Shown: in pieces, positions 25,708 through 41,400 of the stretch | How positions within the stretch are numbered: the stretch's first letter is position 1 | Layout of the letters: each line of letters begins with the position of its first letter | Notes under the pieces: model-generated | The model's input: only the letters and a program-made list of their open reading frames with translations | Database searches by the model: none | Told to the model about the DNA's origin: nothing | Translations under genes and position numbers: made by a program | Assembly (NCBI RefSeq): GCF_037975245.1 | Contig: NC_092569.1 | Span: forward strand, 34,758,668 to 34,822,667 | Source: Apostichopus japonicus | Lineage: Eukaryota; Echinodermata; Holothuroidea; Aspidochirotida; Stichopodidae | DNA: 64,000 nt | Reading direction: 5' to 3'

Positions 25708-28548
25708 TTGCTTAGTATATGTACCAGAGTGTCACCACTTATACAGATTTTGAAAATTAATCTATATTGTAAACTTGCATTCACATATACTAAAGTCTTG
25801 TACGCAGAGATTTTTTATTTTCTTGTAATTGTAATATGGCCTGGTCTCTATTTACTACGATTAACTGATACACAAGCTAACCACGACATTTCCATAAAGG
25901 AACTTTTGACAGTATTCTCTGCTGTGCTAATGGGCCCCCGGAATGCAACAGTAGTATTGACGTTTTTGTTTAATAACCCACGTCATCTCAATTGAAATAT
26001 ATAATCATAATTGTATAATCGGTTTATGTGGATCGTCCACATTATATTATACGTATGATGTTGTATTGTTTATTGATTCTAAACCAAAACCGTATAATTG
26101 AAAATATTAAAAATTAATCAAGTACATTAATTCACAATAACGGTCTTCTGAATAAGGGCTACACACCCTCAAATCTCGACAGATTCAATAAGGAATCAAC
26201 CCGTCAAATATGGGTCTGTTTTATATCCTGTATTTACAGAACTCGTAGATCTGTTTAAATCATGTGTATTGAATGTATTTAATATATTCATATAGATGTA
26301 TAAACGTTTTTTTTTTTCTTTTTTTCTGTAACACACGTAATCTCAATTGGAATATATAATCGTAAGTGTACGAGCGGATTATGTGGACCGTCCACATAAT
26401 CTTATACACATTTCATTATATTTTTTATTGACTATAAACAAAAATTAGGGTTTTAAATTTATCAACTATATTAATTCAAAATAACTGTGTTCTAAGGAAG
26501 GACCCCGCGCCAAATATCGACAGATTCAGTAAGGAATCAACCCGTCAAATATGGGTCTGTTTTATATCCTGTATTTACAGAACTCGTAGATCTGTTTAAA
26601 TCATGTGTATTGAATGTATTTAATATATTCATATAGAAGTTTAAACGTTTCTTTCTTCTTTTTTTCTGTAACACACGTAATCTCAATTGGAATATATAAT
26701 CGTAAGTGTACGAGCGGATTATGTGGACAGTCCACACAATCTTATACACATTTCATTGTATTGTTTATTGATTATAAACCAAAATTACGGTTGAAAATTG
26801 ATGAACTCTATTAATTCAAATAAACTATGTTCTTAGGAAAGACCCCGCACCAAATATCGACAGATTCAGTAAAGGATCAATCCGTCAAATATGGGTCTGT
26901 TTTATATCCTGTATTTACCGAACTCGTAGATCTGTTTAAATCATGTGTATTGAATGTATTTAATATATTCATATAGAAGTATTAACATTTTTTTTTCTGT
27001 AACACACGTATTCTCAATTGGAATATACAATCGTAAGTGTACGAGCGGATTATGTGGACCGTCCACACAATCTTATACACATTTCATTGTATTGTTTATT
27101 GATTATAAACCAAAATTAGGGTTGAAAATTGATGAACTCTATTAATTCAAATAAACTATGTTCTTAGGAAAGACCCCGCACCAAATATCGACAGATTCAG
27201 GAAGGAATCAACCCGTCAAATATGGGTCTGTTTTATTTCCTTTAATTACTGAACTCATAGATCTGTTGAAATCACGTATCATTGAGCATATAAAGATTTA
27301 TATTAAAAACAGATAACTTTATCAAATAAACATATATTTTTGCATGTCATACGGTTTACCTTTAGGCTAATATAGTCTTAACAAAACTTTATTTGGGAAC
27401 ATTGGGAAGAAGAAAGTGTAAGCAAGCATCAACAATCCTCGTTACATGGGTTAGGATTATTATAGGAAACCCGAAAGAATAACCCTAATCCTTAACCCTT
27501 AATATTAGTATGATAATACTGTTGACCGTTCACATAATAATTGTCTTAAAAGCAGCTTGTTAAGAAAGATCACAACCTAAATATTTTCTTTTGGTCTATA
27601 GAATGTATTTGGATAGTAGTATTAACGTTTTTGTTTTTTTTAGTAACACACGTAATCTCATTTGGAATATATAATCGTAAGTATATGAGCGTATTATGTG
27701 GACCGTCCACATAATCTGAGACACATGATATTGTATAACATATTGATTCTTAAGCAAAGCTCCTCTTGAATATATTCAGAAATGATCAGCTAATCTAATT
27801 AACACTGACAGCCTTCTGAACAAGGGCCAAACCCTCAAATCTCGAAATATTTCAGTTAATCATCCACTCCGTCAAACAAGGGTCTGTTTATATCCTTTAT
27901 TTTCCGAAGTTGTAGGTCTGTCTATATCATGTGTCATTGAGCATAGAAAAATTAAAATTAAAAATAGATAGCCATATCATATTAAATGAAAGTCGGCTTA
28001 CCTACATTGTAATGAAACTTGATCTCAACTTTAATTGGGAACATTGGAAATGAACCACTCCTGTAAACTGACCTCAATGACCACCGGTGCACGGGTTATG
28101 GTTGGCATTGGTGCCCCCCCCCCCGCACCCTTACCCCCCGACTTAAAAAGAAAAGTGAAAATAAAACTTACTATTACCCTTATCCTGTAAGATAATACTC
28201 ATAACCATTCAAATATTAATTGTTTAAAACGAAGCTGTTAAGACAATAGTGTGTATTAGGATAGTAGTGTAACGTGAATGGTTTTTATACTCATCCGTAG
28301 TAAGCTGTGCATTGAGCTGCATAGCCCGCCATGTCATGAATATTTATATTCAAGTGGAATGTAATTTAGGAGGGTTAAATGCTAATTGATGTGTTTTATA
28401 GTCTTATTAAGAGAGTTATGGGTTAAGTAAATCGGTATTACCAGTGAATTTATTGTCTACAACATATCTGCATATGTTTAGGGGGATAATGTTGTTGTTG
28501 TAAATTAAATAGTTAAAAAGATTTTACGTCACATGTTGTATTGTTTTA
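25708..28548 (+). repeat. Higher-order repeat 6 (type A', 3 canonical monomers, 2841 bp)
   Basis: Shortest unit, with monomers near 26197, 26537 and 26877. Private markers are CACTTATACAG at the anchor, a palindrome centre changed to GGACAGTCC near 26727, GGATCAATCCGTC near 26875, AGAAGAAAGTG near 27408 and CTCATTTGGAAT near 27657. All recur in repeat 9 at +9853. Confidence 0.9.
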
Positions 28549-31500
28549 TTGCTTAGTATATGTACCAGAGTGTCACCACTAACACAGATTTTGAAAATTA
28601 ATCTATATTGTAAACTTGCATTCACATATACTAAAGTCTTGTACGCAGAGATTTTTTATTTTCTTGTAATTGTAATATGGCCTGGTCTCTATTTACTACG
28701 GTTAACTGATACCTAAGCTAACCACGACATTTCCATAAAGGAACTTTTGACAGTATTCTCTGCTGTGCTAATGGGCCCCCGGAATGCAACAGTAGTATTG
28801 ACGTTTTTGTTTAATAACCCACGTCATCTCAATTGAAATATATAATCATAATTGTATAATCGGTTTATGTGGATCGTCCACATTATATTATACGTATGAT
28901 GTTGTATTGTTTATTGATTCTAAACCAAAACCGTATAATTGAAAATATTAAAAATTAATCAAGTACATTAATTCACAATAACGGTCTTCTGAATAAGGGC
29001 TACACACCCTCAAATCTCGACAGATTCAATAAGGAATCAACCCGTCAAATATGGGTCTGTTTTATATCCTGTATTTACAGAACTCGTAGATCTGTTTAAA
29101 TCATGTGTATTGAATGTATTTAATATATTCATATAGATGTATAAACGTTTTTTTTTTTTTTTTTTTCTGTAACACACGTAATCTCAATTGGAATATATAA
29201 TCGTAAGTGTACGAGCGGATTATGTGGACCGTCCACATAATCTTATACACATTTCATTATATTTTTTATTGACTATAAACAAAAATTAGGGTTGAAAATT
29301 TATCAACTATATTAATTCAAAATAACTGTGTTCTAAGGAAGGACCCCGCGCCAAATATCGACAGATTCAGTAAGGAATCAACCCGTCAAATATGGGTCTG
29401 TTTTATATCCTGTATTTACAGAACTCGTAGATCTGTTTAAATCATGTGTATTGAATGTATTTAATATATTCATATAGAAGTTTAAACGTTTTTTTTTTCT
29501 TTTTTTCTGTAACACACGTAATCTCAATTGGAATATATAATCGTAAGTGTACGAGCGGATTATGTGGACCGTCCACATAATCTTATACACATTTCATTAT
29601 ATTTTTTATTGACTATAAACAAAAATTAGGGTTTTAAATTTATCAACTATATTAATTCAAAATAACTGTGTTCTAAGGAAGGACCCCGCGCCAAATATCG
29701 ACAGATTCAGTAAGGAATCAACCCGTCAAATATGGGTCTGATTTATATCCTGTATTTACCGAACTCGTAGATCTGTTTAAATCATGTGTATTGAATGTAT
29801 TTAATATATTCATATAGAAGTATTAACATTTTTTTTCTTCTGTAACACACGTAATCTCAATTGGAATATACAATCGTAAGTGTACGAGCGGATTATGTGG
29901 ACCGTCCACACAATCTTATACACATTTCATTGTATTGTTTATTGATTATAAACCAAAATTAGGGTTGAAAATTGATGAACTCTATTAATTCAAATAAACT
30001 ATGTTCTTAGGAAAGACCCCGCGCCAAATATCGACAGATTCAGTAAGGAATCAACCCGTCAAATATGGGTCTGTTTTATTTCCTTTAATTACTGAACTCA
30101 TAGATCTGTTTAAATCATGTGTATTGAATGTATTTAATATATTCATATAGAAGTATTAACATTTTTTTTCTGTAACACACGTAATCTCAATTGGAATATA
30201 CAATCGTAAGTGTACGAGCGGATTATGTGGACCGTCCACACAATCTTATACACATTTCATTGTATTGTTTATTGATTATAAACCAAAATTAGGGTTGAAA
30301 ATTGATGAACTCTATTAATTCAAATAAACTATGTTCTTAGGAAAGACCCCGCGCCAAATATCGACAGATTCAGTAAGGAATCAACCCGTCAAATATGGGT
30401 CTGATTTATATCCTGTATTTACCGAACTCGTAGATCTGTTTAAATCATGTGTATTGAATGTATTTAATATATTCATATAGAAGTATTAACATTTTTTTTC
30501 TTCTGTAACACACGTATTCTCAATTGGAATATACAATCGTAAGTGTACGAGCGGATTATGTGGACCGTCCACACAATCTTATACACATTTCATTGTATTG
30601 TTTATTGATTATAAACCAAAATTAGGGTTGAAAATTGATGAACTCTATTAATTCAAATAAACTATGTTCTTAGGAAAGACCCCGCACCAAATATCGACAG
30701 ATTCAGGAAGGAATCAACCCGTCAAATATGGGTCTGTTTTATTTCCTTTAATTACTGAACTCATAGATCTGTTGAAATCACGTATCATTGAGCATATAAA
30801 GATTTATATTAAAAACAGATAACTTTATCAAATAAACATATATTTTTGCATGTCATACGGTTTACCTTTAGGCTAATATAGTCTTAACAAAACTTTATTT
30901 GGGAACATTGGGAAGAAAACAGTGTAAGCAAGCATCAACAATCCTCGTTACATGGGTTAGGATTATTATAGGAAACCCGAAAGAATAACCCTAATCCTTA
31001 ACCCTTAATATTAGTATGATAATACTGTTGACCGTTCACATAATAATTGTCTTAAAAGCAGCTTGTTAAGAAAGATCACAACCTAAATATTTTCTTTTGG
31101 TCTATAGAATGTATTTGGATAGTAGTATTAACGTTTTTGTTTTTTTTAGTAACACACGTAATCTCAATTGGAATATATAATCGTAAGTATATGAGCGTAT
31201 TATGTGGACCGTCCACATAATCTGAGACACATGATATTGTATAACATATTGATTCTTAAGCAAAGCTCCTCTTGAATATATTCAGAAATGATCAGCTAAT
31301 CTAATTAACACTGACAGCCTTCTGAACAAGGGCCAAACCCTCAAATCTCGAAATATTTCAGTTAATCATCCACTCCGTCAAACAAGGGTCTGTTTATATC
31401 CTTTATTTTCCGAAGTTGTAGGTCTGTCTATATCATGTGTCATTGAGCATAGAAAAATTGAAATTAAAAATAGATAGCCATATCATATTAAATGAAAGTC

Positions 31501-32054
31501 GGCTTACCTACATTGTAATGAAACTTGATCTCAACTTTAATTGGGAACATTGGAAATGAACCACTCCTGTAAACTGACCTCAATGACCACCGGTGCACGG
31601 GTTATGGTTGGCATTGGTGCCCCCCCCCCCGCACCCTTACCCCCCGACTTAAAAAGAAAAGTGAAAATAAAACTTACTATTACCCTTATCCTGTAAGATA
31701 ATACTCATAACCATTCAAATATTAATTGTTTAAAACGAAGCTGTTAAGACAATAGTGTGTATTAGGATAGTAGTGTAACGTGAATGGTTTTTATACTCAT
31801 CCGTAGTAAGCTGTGCATTGAGCTACATAGCCCGCCATGTCATGAATATTTATATTCAAGTGGAATGTAATTTAGGAGGGTTAAATGCTAATTGATGTGT
31901 TTTATAGTCTTATTAAGAGAGTTATGGGTTAAGTAAATCGGTATTACCAGTGAATTTATTGTCTACAACATATCTGCATATGTTTAGGGGGATAATGTTG
32001 TTGTTGTAAATTAAATAATTAAAGAGATTTTACGTCACATGTTGTATTGTTTTA
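28549..32054 (+). repeat. Higher-order repeat 7 (type B', 5 canonical monomers, 3506 bp)
   Basis: The sequence just before and at its anchor has AGTTAAAAAG and CACTAACACAG, shared only with repeat 10. Its interior matches repeat 4. Monomers start near 29038, 29378, 29718, 30050 and 30378. Confidence 0.9.
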
Positions 32055-35000
32055 TTGCTTAGTATATGTACCAGAGTGTCACCACTTACACAGATTTTGA
32101 AAATTAATCTATATTGTAAACTTGCATTCACATATACTAAAGTCTTGTACGCAGAGATTTTTTATTTTCTTGTAATTGTAATATGGCCTGGTCTCTATTT
32201 ACTACGATTAACTGATACACAAGCTAACCACGACATTTCCATAAAGGAACTTTTGACAGTATTCTCTGCTGTGCTAATGGGCCCCCGGAATGCAACAGTA
32301 GTATTGACGTTTTTGTTTAATAACCCACGTCATCTCAATTGAAATATATAATCATAATTGTATAATCGGTTTATGTGGATCGTCCACATTATATTATACG
32401 TATGATGTTGTATTGTTTATTGATTCTAAACCAAAACCGTATAATTGAAAATATTAAAAATTAATCAAGTACATTAATTCACAATAACGGTCTTCTGAAT
32501 AAGGGCTACACACCCTCAAATCTCGACAGATTCAATAAGGAATCAACCCGTCAAATATGGGTCTGTTTTATATCCTGTATTTACAGAACTCGTAGATCTG
32601 TTTAAATCATGTGTATTGAATGTATTTAATATATTCATATAGATGTATAAACGTTTTTTTTTTCTTTTTTTCTGTAACACACGTAATCTCAATTGGAATA
32701 TATAATCGTAAGTGTACGAGCGGATTATGTGGACCGTCCACATAATCTTATACACATTTCATTATATTTTTTATTGACTATAAACAAAAATTAGGGTTTT
32801 AAATTTATCAACTATATTAATTCAAAATAACTGTGTTCTAAGGAAGGACCCCGCGCCAAATATCGACAGATTCAGTAAGGAATCAACCCGTCAAATATGG
32901 GTCTGTTTTATATCCTGTATTTACAGAACTCGTAGATCTGTTTAAATCATGTGTATTGAATGTATTTAATATATTCATATAGAAGTTTAAACGTTTTTTT
33001 TTTCTTTTTTTCTGTAACACACGTAATCTCAATTGGAATATATAATCGTAAGTGTACGAGCGGATTATGTGGACCGTCCACATAATCTTATACACATTTC
33101 ATTATATTTTTTATTGACTATAAACAAAAATTAGGGTTTTAAATTTATCAACTATATTAATTCAAAATAACTGTGTTCTAAGGAAGGACCCCGCGCCAAA
33201 TATCGACAGATTCAGTAAGGAATCAACCCGTCAAATATGGGTCTGATTTATATCCTGTATTTACCGAACTCGTAGATCTGTTTAAATCATGTGTATTGAA
33301 TGTATTTAATATATTCATATAGAAGTATTAACATTTTTTTTCTTCTGTAACACACGTAATCTCAATTGGAATATACAATCGTAAGTGTACGAGCGGATTA
33401 TGTGGACCGTCCACACAATCTTATACACATTTCATTGTATTGTTTATTGATTATAAACCAAAATTAGGGTTGAAAATTGATGAACTCTATTAATTCAAAT
33501 AAACTATGTTCTTAGGAAAGACCCCGCGCCAAATATCGACAGATTCAGTAAGGAATCAACCCGTCAAATATGGGTCTGATTTATATCCTGTATTTACCGA
33601 ACTCGTAGATCTGTTTAAATCATGTGTATTGAATGTATTTAATATATTCATATAGAAGTATTAACATTTTTTTTCTGTAACACACGTAATCTCAATTGGA
33701 ATATACAATCGTAAGTGTACGAGCGGATTATGTGGACCGTCCACACAATCTTATACACATTTCATTGTATTGTTTATTGATTATAAACCAAAATTAGGGT
33801 TGAAAATTGATGAACTCTATTAATTCAAATAAACTATGTTCTTAGGAAAGACCCCGCGCCAAATATCGACAGATTCAGTAAGGAATCAACCCGTCAAATA
33901 TGGGTCTGATTTATATCCTGTATTTACCGAACTCGTAGATCTGTTTAAATCATGTGTATTGAATGTATTTAATATATTCATATAGAAGTATTAACATTTT
34001 TTTTCTTCTGTAACACACGTATTCTCAATTGGAATATACAATCGTAAGTGTACGAGCGGATTATGTGGACCGTCCACACAATCTTATACACATTTCATTG
34101 TATTGTTTATTGATTATAAACCAAAATTAGGGTTGAAAATTGATGAACTCTATTAATTCAAATAAACTATGTTCTTAGGAAAGACCCCGCACCAAATATC
34201 GACAGATTCAGGAAGGAATCAACCCGTCAAATATGGGTCTGTTTTATTTCCTTTAATTACTGAACTCATAGATCTGTTGAAATCACGTATCATTGAGCAT
34301 ATAAAGATTTATATTAAAAACAGATAACTTTATCAAATAAACATATATTTTTGCATGTCATACGGTTTACCTTTAGGCTAATATAGTCTTAACAAAACTT
34401 TATTTGGGAACATTGGGAAGAAAACAGTGTAAGCAAGCATCAACAATCCTCGTTACATGGGTTAGGATTATTATAGGAAACCCGAAAGAATAACCCTAAT
34501 CCTTAACCCTTAATATTAGTATGATAATACTGTTGACCGTTCACATAATAATTGTCTTAAAAGCAGCTTGTTAAGAAAGATCACAACCTAAATATTTTCT
34601 TTTGGTCTATAGAATGTATTTGGATAGTAGTATTAACGTTTTTGTTTTTTTTAGTAACACACGTAATCTCAATTGGAATATATAATCGTAAGTATATGAG
34701 CGTATTATGTGGACCGTCCACATAATCTGAGACACATGATATTGTATAACATATTGATTCTTAAGCAAAGCTCCTCTTGAATATATTCAGAAATGATCAG
34801 CTAATCTAATTAACACTGACAGCCTTCTGAACAAGGGCCAAACCCTCAAATCTCGAAATATTTCAGTTAATCATCCACTCCGTCAAACAAGGGTCTGTTT
34901 ATATCCTTTATTTTCCGAAGTTGTAGGTCTGTCTATATCATGTGTCATTGAGCATAGAAAAATTGAAATTAAAAATAGATAGCCATATCATATTAAATGA

Positions 35001-35560
35001 AAGTCGGCTTACCTACATTGTAATGAAACTTGATCTCAACTTTAATTGGGAACATTGGAAATGAACCACTCCTGTAAACTGACCTCAATGACCACCGGTG
35101 CACGGGTTATGGTTGGCATTGGTGCCCCCCCCCCCCGCACCCTTACCCCCCGACTTAAAAAGAAAAGTGAAAATAAAACTTACTATTACCCTTATCCTGT
35201 AAGATAATACTCATAACCATTCAAATATTAATTGTTTAAAACGAAGCTGTTAAGACAATAGTGTGTATTAGGATAGTAGTGTAACGTGAATGGTTTTTAT
35301 ACTCATCCGTAGTAAGCTGTGCATTGAGCTACATAGCCCGCCATGTCATGAATATTTATATTCAAGTGGAATGTAATTTAGGAGGGTTAAATGCTAATTG
35401 GTGTGTTTTATAGTCTTATTAAGAGAGTTATGGGTTAAGTAAATCAGTATTACCAGTGAATTTATTGTCTACAACATATCTGCATATGTTTAGGGGGATA
35501 ATGTTGTTGTTGTAAATTAAATAATTAAAGAGATTTTACGTCACATGTTGTATTGTTTTA
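32055..35560 (+). repeat. Higher-order repeat 8 (type A, 5 canonical monomers, 3506 bp)
   Basis: Near-copy of repeat 5, with monomers near 32543, 32883, 33223, 33555 and 33883. Length differs from repeat 5 by a few bases, from C-run and short T/C-tract changes. Confidence 0.9.
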
Positions 35561-38401
35561 TTGCTTAGTATATGTACCAGAGTGTCACCACTTATACAGA
35601 TTTTGAAAATTAATCTATATTGTAAACTTGCATTCACATATACTAAAGTCTTGTACGCAGAGATTTTTTATTTTCTTGTAATTGTAATATGGCCTGGTCT
35701 CTATTTACTACGATTAACTGATACACAAGCTAACCACGACATTTCCATAAAGGAACTTTTGACAGTATTCTCTGCTGTGCTAATGGGCCCCCGGAATGCA
35801 ACAGTAGTATTGACGTTTTTGTTTAATAACCCACGTCATCTCAATTGAAATATATAATCATAATTGTATAATCGGTTTATGTGGATCGTCCACATTATAT
35901 TATACGTATGATGTTGTATTGTTTATTGATTCTAAACCAAAACCGTATAATTGAAAATATTAAAAATTAATCAAGTACATTAATTCACAATAACGGTCTT
36001 CTGAATAAGGGCTACACACCCTCAAATCTCGACAGATTCAATAAGGAATCAACCCGTCAAATATGGGTCTGTTTTATATCCTGTATTTACAGAACTCGTA
36101 GATCTGTTTAAATCATGTGTATTGAATGTATTTAATATATTCATATAGATGTATAAACGTTTTTTTTTTTCTTTTTTTCTGTAACACACGTAATCTCAAT
36201 TGGAATATATAATCGTAAGTGTACGAGCGGATTATGTGGACCGTCCACATAATCTTATACACATTTCATTATATTTTTTATTGACTATAAACAAAAATTA
36301 GGGTTTTAAATTTATCAACTATATTAATTCAAAATAACTGTGTTCTAAGGAAGGACCCCGCGCCAAATATCGACAGATTCAGTAAGGAATCAACCCGTCA
36401 AATATGGGTCTGTTTTATATCCTGTATTTACAGAACTCGTAGATCTGTTTAAATCATGTGTATTGAATGTATTTAATATATTCATATAGAAGTTTAAACG
36501 TTTCTTTCTTCTTTTTTTCTGTAACACACGTAATCTCAATTGGAATATATAATCGTAAGTGTACGAGCGGATTATGTGGACAGTCCACACAATCTTATAC
36601 ACATTTCATTGTATTGTTTATTGATTATAAACCAAAATTACGGTTGAAAATTGATGAACTCTATTAATTCAAATAAACTATGTTCTTAGGAAAGACCCCG
36701 CACCAAATATCGACAGATTCAGTAAAGGATCAATCCGTCAAATATGGGTCTGTTTTATATCCTGTATTTACCGAACTCGTAGATCTGTTTAAATCATGTG
36801 TATTGAATGTATTTAATATATTCATATAGAAGTATTAACATTTTTTTTTCTGTAACACACGTATTCTCAATTGGAATATACAATCGTAAGTGTACGAGCG
36901 GATTATGTGGACCGTCCACACAATCTTATACACATTTCATTGTATTGTTTATTGATTATAAACCAAAATTAGGGTTGAAAATTGATGAACTCTATTAATT
37001 CAAATAAACTATGTTCTTAGGAAAGACCCCGCACCAAATATCGACAGATTCAGGAAGGAATCAACCCGTCAAATATGGGTCTGTTTTATTTCCTTTAATT
37101 ACTGAACTCATAGATCTGTTGAAATCACGTATCATTGAGCATATAAAGATTTATATTAAAAACAGATAACTTTATCAAATAAACATATATTTTTGCATGT
37201 CATACGGTTTACCTTTAGGCTAATATAGTCTTAACAAAACTTTATTTGGGAACATTGGGAAGAAGAAAGTGTAAGCAAGCATCAACAATCCTCGTTACAT
37301 GGGTTAGGATTATTATAGGAAACCCGAAAGAATAACCCTAATCCTTAACCCTTAATATTAGTATGATAATACTGTTGACCGTTCACATAATAATTGTCTT
37401 AAAAGCAGCTTGTTAAGAAAGATCACAACCTAAATATTTTCTTTTGGTCTATAGAATGTATTTGGATAGTAGTATTAACGTTTTTGTTTTTTTTAGTAAC
37501 ACACGTAATCTCATTTGGAATATATAATCGTAAGTATATGAGCGTATTATGTGGACCGTCCACATAATCTGAGACACATGATATTGTATAACATATTGAT
37601 TCTTAAGCAAAGCTCCTCTTGAATATATTCAGAAATGATCAGCTAATCTAATTAACACTGACAGCCTTCTGAACAAGGGCCAAACCCTCAAATCTCGAAA
37701 TATTTCAGTTAATCATCCACTCCGTCAAACAAGGGTCTGTTTATATCCTTTATTTTCCGAAGTTGTAGGTCTGTCTATATCATGTGTCATTGAGCATAGA
37801 AAAATTAAAATTAAAAATAGATAGCCATATCATATTAAATGAAAGTCGGCTTACCTACATTGTAATGAAACTTGATCTCAACTTTAATTGGGAACATTGG
37901 AAATGAACCACTCCTGTAAACTGACCTCAATGACCACCGGTGCACGGGTTATGGTTGGCATTGGTGCCCCCCCCCCCGCACCCTTACCCCCCGACTTAAA
38001 AAGAAAAGTGAAAATAAAACTTACTATTACCCTTATCCTGTAAGATAATACTCATAACCATTCAAATATTAATTGTTTAAAACGAAGCTGTTAAGACAAT
38101 AGTGTGTATTAGGATAGTAGTGTAACGTGAATGGTTTTTATACTCATCCGTAGTAAGCTGTGCATTGAGCTGCATAGCCCGCCATGTCATGAATATTTAT
38201 ATTCAAGTGGAATGTAATTTAGGAGGGTTAAATGCTAATTGATGTGTTTTATAGTCTTATTAAGAGAGTTATGGGTTAAGTAAATCGGTATTACCAGTGA
38301 ATTTATTGTCTACAACATATCTGCATATGTTTAGGGGGATAATGTTGTTGTTGTAAATTAAATAGTTAAAAAGATTTTACGTCACATGTTGTATTGTTTT
38401 A
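35561..38401 (+). repeat. Higher-order repeat 9 (type A', 3 canonical monomers, 2841 bp)
   Basis: Near-copy of repeat 6 with the same private markers: CACTTATACAG at the anchor, the GGACAGTCC palindrome centre near 36580, and CTCATTTGGAAT near 37510. Confidence 0.9.
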
Positions 38402-41400
38402 TTGCTTAGTATATGTACCAGAGTGTCACCACTAACACAGATTTTGAAAATTAATCTATATTGTAAACTTGCATTCACATATACTAAAGTCTTGTACGCA
38501 GAGATTTTTTATTTTCTTGTAATTGTAATATGGCCTGGTCTCTATTTACTACGGTTAACTGATACCTAAGCTAACCACGACATTTCCATAAAGGAACTTT
38601 TGACAGTATTCTCTGCTGTGCTAATGGGCCCCCGGAATGCAACAGTAGTATTGACGTTTTTGTTTAATAACCCACGTCATCTCAATTGAAATATATAATC
38701 ATAATTGTATAATCGGTTTATGTGGATCGTCCACATTATATTATACGTATGATGTTGTATTGTTTATTGATTCTAAACCAAAACCGTATAATTGAAAATA
38801 TTAAAAATTAATCAAGTACATTAATTCACAATAACGGTCTTCTGAATAAGGGCTACACACCCTCAAATCTCGACAGATTCAATAAGGAATCAACCCGTCA
38901 AATATGGGTCTGTTTTATATCCTGTATTTACAGAACTCGTAGATCTGTTTAAATCATGTGTATTGAATGTATTTAATATATTCATATAGATGTATAAACG
39001 TTTTTTTTTTTTCTTTTTTTCTTTTTTTCTGTAACACACGTAATCTCAATTGGAATATATAATCGTAAGTGTACGAGCGGATTATGTGGACCGTCCACAT
39101 AATCCTATACACATTTCATTATATTTTTTATTGACTATAAACAAAAATTAGGGTTTTAAATTTATCAACTATATTAATTCAAAATAACTGTGTTCTAAGG
39201 AAGGACCCCGCGCCAAATATCGACAGATTCAGTAAGGAATCAACCCGTCAAATATGGGTCTGTTTTATATCCTGTATTTACAGAACTCGTAGATCTGTTT
39301 AAATCATGTGTATTGAATGTATTGAATATATTCATATAGAAGTATAAACGTTTTTTTTTTTTTTTTTTTTTTCTGTAACACACGTAATCTCAATTGGAAT
39401 ATATAATCGTAAGTGTACGAGCGGATTATGTGGACCGTCCACATAATCTTATACACATTTCATTATATTTTTTATTGACTATAAACAAAAATTAGGGTTT
39501 TAAATTTATCAACTATATTAATTCAAAATAACTGTGTTCTAAGAAAGGACCCCGCGCCAAATATCGACAGATTCAGTAAGGAATCAACCCGTCAAATATG
39601 GGTCTGTTTTATATCCTGTATTTACAGAACTCGTAGATCTGTTTAAATCATGTGTATTGAATGTATTTAATATATTCATATAGAAGTATAAACGTTTTTT
39701 TTTTTTTTTTTTTTTTTTCTGTAGCACACGTAATCTCAATTGGAATATATAATCGTAAGTGTACGAGCGGATTATGTGGACCGTCCACATAATCTTATAC
39801 ACATTTCATTATATTTTTTATTGACTATAAACAAAAATTAGGGTTTTAAATTGATCAACTATATTAATTCAAAATAACTGTGTTCTAAGGAAGGACCCCG
39901 CGCCAAATATCGACAGATTCAGTAAGGAATCAACCCGTCAAATATGGGTCTGATTTATATCCTGTATTTACAGAACTCGTAGATCTGTTTAAATCATGTG
40001 TATTGAATGTATTTAATATATTCATATAGAAGTATTAACATTTTTTTTCTGTAACACACGTAATCTCAATTGGAATATACAATCGTAAGTGTACGAGCGG
40101 ATTATGTGGACCGTCCACACAATCTTATACACATTTCATTGTATTGTTTATTGATTATAAACCAAAATTAGGGTTGAAAATTGATGAACTCTATTAATTC
40201 AAATAAACTATGTTCTTAGGAAAGACCCCGCGCCAAATATCGACAGATTCAGTAAGGAATCAACCCGTCAAATATGGGTCTGATTTATATCCTGTATTTA
40301 CCGAACTCGTAGATCTGTTTAAATCATGTGTATTGAATGTATTTAATATATTCATATAGAAGTATTAACACTTTTTTTTTTGTAACACACGTAATCTCAA
40401 TTGGAATATACAATCGTAAGTGTACGAGCGGATTATGTGGACCGTCCACACAATCTTAAACACATTTCATTGTATTTTTTATTGATTATAAACCAAAATT
40501 AGGGTTGAAAATTGATGAACTCTATTAATTCAAAATATCCGTTCTTAGGAAGGACCCCGCGCCAAATATCTACAGATTCAGTAAGGAATCAACCCGTCAA
40601 ATATGGGTCTGTTTTATATCCTGTATTTACCGAACTCGTAGATCTGTTTGAATCATGTGTATTGAATGTATTGAATATATTCATATAGTAGTATTAACGT
40701 TTTGTATTGTTTATTGATTATAAACCAAAAATAGGGTTTAAAAGTTATCAACTACATTAATTCAAAACAATTGTGTTCTTAGGAAAGACCCCGCACCAAA
40801 TATCGACAGGTTCAGTAAAGGATCAATCCGTCAAATATGGGTCTGTTTTATATCCTGTATTTACCGAACTCGTAGATCTGTTTGAATCATGTGTATTGAA
40901 TGTATTGAATATATTCATATAGTAGTATTAACGTCTTTTTTTTCCGTAACACACGTAATCTCAATTGGAATATATAATCGTAAGTGTACGAGCGGATTAT
41001 GTGGACCGTCCACATAATCTTATACACATTTCATTGTATTGTTTATTGATTATAAACCAAAATTAGGGCATAAATTTTATCAACTACATTAATTCAAAAC
41101 AACTGTGTTCAAAGGAAGGACCCCGCACCAAATATCGATAGATTCAGTAAGGAATCAACCCGTCAAATATGGATCTGTTTTATAACCTTTAATTACTGAA
41201 CTCGTAGATCTGTTTAAATCATGTATATAAAGATTTATATTAAAAACAGATAGCTTTATCCAAAAAAATATATATTTTTGCATGTCATACTGTTTACCTT
41301 TAGGTTAATATATTCTTAACAAAACTTTATTTGGGAACATTGGGAAGAAAAAAATGTAAGCAACATCAACAACCATGGTTACATGGGTTAGGATTATTAT

